Assembly: GCF_004362015.1 (NCBI RefSeq)
Contig: NZ_SNWW01000002.1
Location: 372,001 to 436,000, forward strand
DNA length: 64,000 bases
Source: Flavobacterium chryseum
GTDB lineage: Bacteria > Bacteroidota > Bacteroidia > Flavobacteriales > Flavobacteriaceae
Direction: 5' to 3'
Shown here: positions 58,159 to 64,000 of the stretch, one piece after another
How positions within the stretch are numbered: position 1 is the stretch's first letter
Layout of the letters: the number at the start of each line of letters is the position of its first letter
Program-made: the position numbers and the translations under genes
The notes under the pieces: generated by a model
Databases searched by the model: none
The model's input: only the letters and a program-made list of their open reading frames with translations
What the model was told of the DNA's origin: nothing

Positions 58159-59031
58159 TTACATTCTTAACGACTTCGGAATTGTACCTGTAAGTCTTTT
58201 AAAGTAATTGTTAAAATAGCTCGGATATTCAAATCCAAGTGAATAACCGATGTCTGAAATACTCCAATCTGTATGTTGCAGCAATGCTTTTGCTTCGCCA
58301 ATAATTCTCTCTGTAATATGAGCCGTAGTAGGCTTTCCGGTGATTTCTTTTACAGATCGGTTTAAATGATTTACGTGTACAGAAAGACTTTGCGCGTAAT
58401 CTTGCGGTGTTTTTAAAATTAAAGGTTCGTTTTTAGTTTCTATGGGAAATTGTCTTTCTAATAAATCCAAAAATAAAGAAGTGATTCTCGAAGATGCATT
58501 TTTATGTTTGAAGAAATTCTCCGAAGGCTGCATTTTCATCGATTCATGAATAATCAGGTTGATGTAATTGCGCATCAGATCATCTTTAAAGACATAATCT
58601 GTAGCTTGCTCTTCAATCATTTTTTGAAACAATGAATCTATAAATACCTTTTGTTCAGGTGATAATGTAAAAATTGGAGTTCCGCCTATTTTAAACAAAG
58701 GCGATTCATGAAGACTTTCAGAACGATCGTTTACCTTTAAAAATTCTTCGGTAAAAACACAGGCGTAGCCACTATACGAAGGCGAAATAGTTTCCCAGGA
58801 ATATGGAATATGAGGATTTCCGAAAAACAAAATGGTTCCGTCATTTTCTATTCCGCGGTCTGCATAATGAATGAGGCTTTTACTTGTATTAATACAAATT
58901 TTGTAAAAATCCCTGCGATTATAGGTCGGAATCTTACTTACATCTTCATTTATTTCATAAACTTTAAAACCTTTTAGTTTTAAATCATTTACTCCTGAGT
59001 CTGAAACATGACAATCTACTTGATCTTTCAT
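58159..59031 (-). CDS. AraC-family transcriptional regulator
   Basis: A 290-residue regulator. It has an N-terminal cupin-like sensor (GTILFFGNPHIPYSW, YSGYACVFTEEFL) and two helix-turn-helix motifs at the C-terminus: YAQSLSVHVNHLNRSVKEITGKP and WSISDIGYSLGFEYPSYFNNYFKRLTGTIPKSLR. It is the likely controller of the cupin genes just downstream. On the minus strand TAACTTTG (59043-59036) stands only 4 nt before the ATG, so the mRNA may be leaderless. A 28-bp repeat shared with the divergent Crp gene lies further upstream. Confidence 0.93.
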   Translation of the reverse strand: MKDQVDCHVSDSGVNDLKLKGFKVYEINEDVSKIPTYNRRDFYKICINTSKSLIHYADRGIENDGTILFFGNPHIPYSWETISPSYSGYACVFTEEFLKVNDRSESLHESPLFKIGGTPIFTLSPEQKVFIDSLFQKMIEEQATDYVFKDDLMRNYINLIIHESMKMQPSENFFKHKNASSRITSLFLDLLERQFPIETKNEPLILKTPQDYAQSLSVHVNHLNRSVKEITGKPTTAHITERIIGEAKALLQHTDWSISDIGYSLGFEYPSYFNNYFKRLTGTIPKSLRM

Positions 59032-59071
59032 TTTGCAAAGTTATGAAAATCAAATAAAAAAAATAAAAATA

Positions 59072-59201
59072 AAATTCCAATCTTTTTTAATTTCAAATTA
59101 TAAACTGAAATCCAAAGTAACTTAATGTTTACCGGTTGTAAACTTTGACAAGATAACCCGAACGCAAAATTGGAATTTGGAATTTAAAAAGATTGGAATT
59201 T
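59072..59201. promoter_or_regulatory. Divergent promoter region with 28-bp inverted repeat
   Basis: Arms 59072-59099 and 59174-59201 match at 26 of 28 positions in opposite orientation, one facing each divergent gene (AraC and Crp/Fnr). Each contains a GATTGGAATTT core; TTGGAATTT occurs three times at 59170-59201. It probably binds one of the two regulators or marks a duplicated promoter. Confidence 0.6.
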
Positions 59202-59222
59202 CTTTTAGACCTTTTATCTTTG
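59193..59222 (+). promoter_or_regulatory. Canonical Bacteroidota promoter of the Crp/Fnr gene
   Basis: TTG (59193-59195), 19 nt, then TATCTTTG (59215-59222), the textbook -33/-7 pair. The ATG begins 5 nt after the last G, so transcription should start at or near the start codon, giving a leaderless mRNA. Confidence 0.7.
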
Positions 59223-59226
59223 TTAA

Positions 59227-59814
59227 ATGAAGGATTTGCTGCCCGTTATAGATTATATTTCAAGATATGTTGATTTGACTGAGGATGAAAAAAATCATCT
59301 GGCTACTTTTTTGAAAATTACAAAAGTCAAAAAAAGACAATTTATTGTACAGCCGGGCTTTGTGTGCAAACATAAAAGTTATGTTGTAAAAGGTGCTTTC
59401 AGGGGATATTTGGTTGATAACGAAGGAAAAGAACATACTTTATCATTTGCTATTGAAGATTGGTGGATTTCAGATTACAGCAGTTTAATTTATCAGGAAC
59501 CTGCGACTTTGTTTGTTGAAGCACTCGAAGATTCGGTTCTCATTCAGATTGAATATGAAGACGAGCAAAAGTTTCTTGCTGAAATTCCGAAACTCGAAAA
59601 GTTCGAACGCATTATTACGCAACGCTCTTTAGCTTTTCATCAAAAAAGACTTTTATCTAATTTTACTAAAACGGCCGAGGAACGCTACGACGAATTCATG
59701 AGCAAATATTCGGCAATTGCAAAGCGCGTTCCGCAATATGCTTTGGCTTCGTATTTGGGTTTTAGTACTGAGTATCTTAGTAAAATCAGAAACGGAAAAA
59801 CCTCAAAAAGTTAA
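59227..59814 (+). CDS. Crp/Fnr-family regulator
   Basis: A 195-residue regulator. The cyclic-nucleotide-type beta-roll (about residues 15-115) has TKVKKRQFIVQPGFVCKHKSYVVKGAFRGYLV and EDSVLIQIEYEDEQKF, and the C-terminal wHTH is VPQYALASYLGFSTEYLSKIRNGK. It has no Cys cluster for an Fe-S centre, so it is not an Fnr-type oxygen sensor, and the ligand is unknown. It is followed 101 nt later by an MBL hydrolase it may control. Confidence 0.9.
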   Translation: MKDLLPVIDYISRYVDLTEDEKNHLATFLKITKVKKRQFIVQPGFVCKHKSYVVKGAFRGYLVDNEGKEHTLSFAIEDWWISDYSSLIYQEPATLFVEALEDSVLIQIEYEDEQKFLAEIPKLEKFERIITQRSLAFHQKRLLSNFTKTAEERYDEFMSKYSAIAKRVPQYALASYLGFSTEYLSKIRNGKTSKS

Positions 59815-59915
59815 ACTGGTTCAACCTTATTTCCTAAACCAGTTCATTTTTATTCTTTCTATTCTGTCTCAAATTTGCATAGTCAATAAAGACAAAATAA
59901 TCTAAAATAATAAAA

Positions 59916-60941
59916 ATGAAAAATAGCATTTACAAAAACAATAAACGAAAAGTTTCTTTATTGTTATTTCTTTTAATTCTTATCAATTTTAAGATAACAG
60001 CTCAAACTAAGCAGAATTCAAAACCTGAAATCTTTCACATTCAGAATTATTTTTCAGAAGCTTATCTTATAAAAGGCAACAGTGAAAAGTTACTTTTAAT
60101 AGAAACCGGAGTTCCTGTTCCCGGATATCAGGATAGTTTAGTGAATTCGATTAAAAAGCTGGGGTTTAAACCTGAAAACATTACGCTGGCAATTGTTACG
60201 CACGGACACGGAGATCATGCAGGAAATGCGCGATTCCTTCAACAGACTTTTAAAATTAAAATTGCAGGAAGCAAAGCTGATCTTAATAAATTTACTTCGG
60301 GCAAAACTGAATTGTCAAAATCTGAAGATGTGAGTATTTGGGGAAACCGACTCAGACCGTATTCTGATTTAAGTTATCAGCCTTTTACTCCGGATATTAT
60401 TGTTGAAAATGCCAATATTGATCTTGAAAAATATGGCGTAAGCGGAAAAATAATTCCGATTAAAGGCGGACATACGCCTGGTGATTTATTAATTCTTATT
60501 GGTGACAATCTTTTTGTGGGAGATGCTTTCGTAGGAACATTCAAATCGCAAGGCGGAGGATTGGTTCCTGATGGCCATCATGTTAGAGAACATTTCTTTC
60601 ACGAAAACAAAAAACTCGCAGATGAAAATTTAAAATTGATTGAGAAAATTGCCATCGAAAATAAAGTTAAAACGATTTATCCAACGCACAATGGTCCGGT
60701 AAGCACTTATGAGTTAACAAAATACATTAAGGAAGAGCCATTATTAAAACTTTTCTCCAAACAAGAAGCAAACCCGGCTGCAGAAGATTTCAGAATTGTT
60801 TTTTCAAATGAAAATACTGCTGTACTAACGTTTTTGGAAACAAATAAGGCAGAAGGAAAAGATGCTAAAACTATTTCTGTAACAGAAACTTATTCTAAAG
60901 AAAAAGGAATCTGGAAAGTAGTTTATAAAGACGTTAAATAG
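59916..60941 (+). CDS. Secreted MBL-fold metallohydrolase
   Basis: A 341-residue protein with signal peptide ending INFKITAQ. The metallo-beta-lactamase fold shows the ligand motif THGHGDHAGN, GGHTPGDL with the later His, NLFVGDAF with the bridging Asp, and the final His in YPTHNGPV. It may hydrolyse a beta-lactam, lactone or thioester, or be a quorum-quenching type; substrate cannot be read. A C-terminal ~70-residue extension (FRIVFSNENTAVLTFLET...) looks like a small beta domain. It may be regulated by the upstream Crp/Fnr protein. Confidence 0.85.
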   Translation: MKNSIYKNNKRKVSLLLFLLILINFKITAQTKQNSKPEIFHIQNYFSEAYLIKGNSEKLLLIETGVPVPGYQDSLVNSIKKLGFKPENITLAIVTHGHGDHAGNARFLQQTFKIKIAGSKADLNKFTSGKTELSKSEDVSIWGNRLRPYSDLSYQPFTPDIIVENANIDLEKYGVSGKIIPIKGGHTPGDLLILIGDNLFVGDAFVGTFKSQGGGLVPDGHHVREHFFHENKKLADENLKLIEKIAIENKVKTIYPTHNGPVSTYELTKYIKEEPLLKLFSKQEANPAAEDFRIVFSNENTAVLTFLETNKAEGKDAKTISVTETYSKEKGIWKVVYKDVK

Positions 60942-60975
60942 TTTTTAGTTTCAAGTTGAATGAGGAAAAATATTT

Positions 60976-61069
60976 AACCGCAAAGTTCGCAAGGTTTTTT
61001 ATGAGTGATGTTTTGTAAAACCGCGAAGTTCGCAAAGCTTTGTTTTAAAACTTTGCGAACTTTGCGGTT
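60976..61069. repeat. GCAAAGTTCGCAAAG repeat hairpin, copy 2
   Basis: Units at 60976-60994 and 61019-61037 (AACCGCnAAGTTCGCAA type) and an inverted unit 61051-61069 that pairs with them. This is the same family as 32441-32508. It lies between converging MBL and antiporter genes. Confidence 0.75.
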
Positions 61070-61100
61070 AAAACTTTTAAACCTGAATCAAAAATAACAA

Positions 61101-62675
61101 TTACAAGAATTGCAGTCTTTCTTCTTCAAGATCAAGATGGAGAATGTGTTTTCGAACAATTTCTTCATCTATTCTTCGATCTTTGTTTTTATCGGTAAGC
61201 CATTTTCTTTGCATGTCCAGTATTTCTCTGTAGACTTTTTTGGCTTCATCTGTCATCAAAATATCATCGTTGTTAGAAATACTTGAATGTTCCCATTTTG
61301 TTGCTAATTGTTGCAATACAGGCTCTATTTCCAGTTGTTTACTGTAATTTCCTTTTAAATAATCTAAGGCTTCCTGCGCAAGCAATCTTCTTAATTTATT
61401 ATACATTTCATCATCTGGCATAATAAAATCCGGATCAGGCATGTCCAGTTTTTTAATGACCCATGGCAAAGTAAGTCCTTGCAATAATAATGTCGTTAAT
61501 ATGACAACAAATGTGATAAAGAGAATAAGATTTCGCTGTGGAAAATCTGCCCCGCCCTGAGCGTGAACTGGTATTGATAATGCGGCTGCCAACGAAACAA
61601 CACCGCGCATACCAGACCAGCCTAGAATTACAATTCCCTTATAACCAGGATGCCTGGTATCTGCAACGGTTATAAATTTTCGGGCAACAAGTGTTGTTAC
61701 TACTGCCGCATAAGATGATATTATTCTGGCAACTATTAAAACTACCGTCACAAGCAGACCGTAAGCAATGGCTGATGCAATACTAACTTCTCCAAGTCCT
61801 AAAGTAATTTCGGGTAAATCAAGTCCAATAAACATAAATATTAAGCCGTTGAGTATAAAGCAGAAACTCTCCCAGACATTTATGCCCCGTAATCTCGAAG
61901 TACTGCTTAAAAAAGAAAGCCTATTGTTTGACAGTAGCAACCCGCCACTAACTACGGCAAGAACTCCTGAACTGTGCACTTCTTCGGCAACGAGATATAT
62001 AATATAAGGCGTTACTATAGAAAGTACAATGTCTATATTGGCATCTGTTGGCAGGTATTTATGCAATTTCATAAAAATAAAACCAATAGCCAAACCTATT
62101 CCCACACCACTTATCAGCATCCATCCAAAACTGGTTACAGCATTATACCATACAAATTGTCCGGTTCCTGCAGTTATCAAGGCAAAGCGAAAAATAATAA
62201 GCGAAGAGGCATCGTTTAAAAGACTTTCTCCTTCTAAAATTGAAGACATGCGTCGAGGCACTTTTACGAATTTTAAAATGGCACCAACACTCACGGCATC
62301 TGGTGGAGAAACAATTCCGCCAAGTAAAAATCCTAATGCCAATGAAAATCCGGGTATAAAATAATTAGTTACAAGCGCTACAGTAAGTGCTGTAAAAAAC
62401 ACTACCAAAAATGCAAAACTGGTTATAATACGTCGCCAGCGCCACATTTCTTTCCAGGAAATTTTCCATGATGCTTCATATAATAAAGGCGGAAGGAAAA
62501 TAAAAAATATAAGTTCCGGATCGATACGCAACACCGGAATTCCGGGAATAAAACTAATCGCCAGTCCTGCCAAAACCAATAAAACCGGATAAGCAACTTT
62601 TATCTTGTTGCTGACCATAATGAGCAAAAGTATGACAAGAACGATACTTAAATAAAACGCAAGATCATTTAACAT
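61101..62675 (-). CDS. CPA1-type Na+/H+ antiporter
   Basis: A 524-residue inner-membrane protein with about 12 helices. Family motifs are IFLPPLLYEASWKISW, the SPPDAVSVGAILKFVKVPRRM loop and EGESLLNDASSLIIFRFAL with the ion-binding Asp, and GWSGMRGVVSLAAALSIP. A cytosolic C-terminal helical tail of about 110 residues follows. It exchanges Na+ or K+ for H+ in pH and salt homeostasis. Single gene; no regulator or partner in the window. Confidence 0.93.
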   Translation of the reverse strand: MLNDLAFYLSIVLVILLLIMVSNKIKVAYPVLLVLAGLAISFIPGIPVLRIDPELIFFIFLPPLLYEASWKISWKEMWRWRRIITSFAFLVVFFTALTVALVTNYFIPGFSLALGFLLGGIVSPPDAVSVGAILKFVKVPRRMSSILEGESLLNDASSLIIFRFALITAGTGQFVWYNAVTSFGWMLISGVGIGLAIGFIFMKLHKYLPTDANIDIVLSIVTPYIIYLVAEEVHSSGVLAVVSGGLLLSNNRLSFLSSTSRLRGINVWESFCFILNGLIFMFIGLDLPEITLGLGEVSIASAIAYGLLVTVVLIVARIISSYAAVVTTLVARKFITVADTRHPGYKGIVILGWSGMRGVVSLAAALSIPVHAQGGADFPQRNLILFITFVVILTTLLLQGLTLPWVIKKLDMPDPDFIMPDDEMYNKLRRLLAQEALDYLKGNYSKQLEIEPVLQQLATKWEHSSISNNDDILMTDEAKKVYREILDMQRKWLTDKNKDRRIDEEIVRKHILHLDLEEERLQFL

Positions 62676-62765
62676 TTAGGGGTATTATTTAAGATTATAA
62701 ATGGTATTTATTTGAAGACCAATATTAAGAAATATTTTAGAGAAAATAAATGTGAAATTAAAAGA

Positions 62766-64000
62766 TTACTGTTTCTTAAAAACTAAAATAGATTGCGGTT
62801 TTAATCCTTTGGCAGAAGCCGATAAAACAGCTTCAACTGCGTTTTCATCTTTCTGAATAATTATCTGAGCATAACCGTTAAAAAGTTTTCTTTTCCACGG
62901 TTCAGATGGCGTAATAACCTGAATAATTCCGGGATCAGTATTCATAACATCCCATTCTTTTACCTTTTGCAATGGCGGCGCAATAATCTGAATTGTGTTT
63001 GCTCCCTGTTTTAAAACTGCGGCGTTAAAAACATATTTTTCAGGATCTTCTGCACTTGGAGCAATTTTATTTCCGTTTACAAAAACAACTGCATTTACGC
63101 CAATTTTTTTATAAAAGAAGTTCACTGTATTTGTTTTTGAATTGTTTTTTAAATCAAATTTCCCTCTGTACACATAGGCCGGAGCCTGATTTTTATAATC
63201 TCTGTCTTTAAAAGCTTCCTTCCAGTTATTTTCTGAATCAGAAGTTTGATTGGGAAGCTCAGCCGAAGCCAGTTTCTTCTCTTCAAAATTAGTGATTGCA
63301 ACAAGCTCTGTTTCCTCAAAAAACTGATCTTTTTCTAACGATGTCGGATTTCCGTTTCCTACGCCCAGAATTTTTCCTCCTTTTATGGCAAAGGTTAGTT
63401 CATTATTTGCAGTTGGTACTTGCAATCCTTTTTTGTCTGTAACTTCTACTGTTACAACAGCTACATTTGCATTTGCCACGTTTTCTTTATCAAGTGTAAG
63501 TTTTATGTTTTCAGCAGCTTCGGTTGTTTTTTGAACTTCTGTCAGTATCTTTTTTCCGTTTTTATAACCAACAGCTTCAAGCGTTCCCGGTTCATAATTC
63601 ACTTTCCATTCTAAATGGCTGTTTACTTCCATTTTCTTTTTTCCGAGGCTTTTTTTGTTCAGGAAAAGTTCTACTTCATCGCAATTTGAATGTACCCAAA
63701 CAGCAATTTCTTTTCCTTCCTTTCCACTCCAGTTCCAATGTGGCATAATGTGCAAAAGAGGCGCATTTCCCCACCATGATTTCAAATAAAACACATTGTC
63801 TTTCGGGAAACCGCAAACATCCATCATTCCAAAATAAGATGTTACCGACGGCCAACCATAAGGCGTTGGTTCTCCGCGATAATCAAATCCCGTCCAGATA
63901 AACATTCCGGCCAAATAAGGTCTTTCTGCATAAAATTTCCAGCCTTCTTCAATGCTGTAAAAAGTTGGACGCGGTTTTTTGTCGTAAGCACTTTGATAAT
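62766..64000 (-). CDS. C-terminal part of a GH2-family glycoside hydrolase (partial)
   Basis: The frame is open through the right edge (the ATG at 63912-63914 is internal, as readable residues ...FYSIEEGWKFYAERPYLAG precede it), so ~411 codons of the 3' end are shown. FIWTGFDYRGEPTPYGWPSVTSYFGMMD is the end of the beta-galactosidase-type TIM barrel. The DUF4982-like Ig domain follows (WNWSGKEGKEIAVWVHSNCDEVELFLN), then a further jelly-roll C-terminal domain (YVYRGKFDLKNNSKTNTVNFFYKKI). It probably acts on galactosides or related glycans in the periplasm; the signal peptide and catalytic residues are outside the window. Confidence 0.9.
   Translation of the reverse strand, partial: YQSAYDKKPRPTFYSIEEGWKFYAERPYLAGMFIWTGFDYRGEPTPYGWPSVTSYFGMMDVCGFPKDNVFYLKSWWGNAPLLHIMPHWNWSGKEGKEIAVWVHSNCDEVELFLNKKSLGKKKMEVNSHLEWKVNYEPGTLEAVGYKNGKKILTEVQKTTEAAENIKLTLDKENVANANVAVVTVEVTDKKGLQVPTANNELTFAIKGGKILGVGNGNPTSLEKDQFFEETELVAITNFEEKKLASAELPNQTSDSENNWKEAFKDRDYKNQAPAYVYRGKFDLKNNSKTNTVNFFYKKIGVNAVVFVNGNKIAPSAEDPEKYVFNAAVLKQGANTIQIIAPPLQKVKEWDVMNTDPGIIQVITPSEPWKRKLFNGYAQIIIQKDENAVEAVLSASAKGLKPQSILVFKKQ

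Overview
The window is a stretch of chromosome from a Flavobacterium-like member of the Bacteroidota. The DNA is AT-rich. Several gene families typical of the phylum are present: SusC/SusD pairs, a FecI/FecR regulatory pair, hybrid histidine kinases, gliding-type Bacteroidota CheR/CheB without chemoreceptors, and LRR lipoproteins. Several start sites are preceded by the Bacteroidota -7 promoter element TAnnTTTG. No rRNA, tRNA, integrase or transposase is visible. The species-level call is inference.

Layout. 0-12 kb: end of an MscS channel, a GNAT acetyltransferase, a thiolase, an LRR lipoprotein, a divergent azoreductase/HxlR pair with a tandem palindromic operator, a TauE/DUF1634 exporter pair, an AI-2E-type permease and a TolC-HlyD-MFS tripartite efflux operon. 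Azoreductase and permease each carry one in-frame TGA. 11.7-21.9 kb is a stress-type region: a channel-like protein without a K+ filter, a histidine-kinase-like protein lacking its phospho-acceptor, two highly acidic small proteins, small secreted and hydrophilic proteins, the two-component NHEJ system (LigD and Ku), a SpoIIAA-like protein and a YghA-like SDR. 22-24 kb: two beta-barrel outer-membrane proteins, the first frameshifted. 24.4-34.8 kb: an ECF sigma/anti-sigma/SusC/SusD regulon next to a Ca2+-dependent PI-PLC and a secreted metallophosphoesterase, which suggests phosphorylated-lipid or inositol-phosphate scavenging. 34.9-47.5 kb: a large signalling cluster (CheB, CheR, response regulators, CHASE3 hybrid kinase, multi-PAS kinase), a SemiSWEET and two uncharacterised proteins. 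47.8-57 kb is a second stress-type region: general stress protein 26-like flavoprotein, GIY-YIG protein among palindromic repeats, DUF72, Nei-type glycosylase, YciE/F ferritin-like protein, a third acidic protein, DUF5661, topoisomerase IB, a DUF7218-like protein, DoxX and a DUF4142 lipoprotein. 57-64 kb: two cupins, divergent AraC and Crp/Fnr regulators, an MBL hydrolase, an Na+/H+ antiporter and the end of a GH2 glycosidase.

The observation I rate highest is a three-box promoter arrangement, (A/T)AATTATA - 18 nt - nTATAAn - 20 or 21 nt - TAnnTTTG-like. It occurs with constant spacing upstream of all three acidic-protein genes and at least two other small genes in both stress regions, with weaker matches before the GSP26-like and DUF4142 genes. 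It could be the signature of one co-regulated stress regulon. Intergenic space is rich in several unrelated families of dispersed palindromes.
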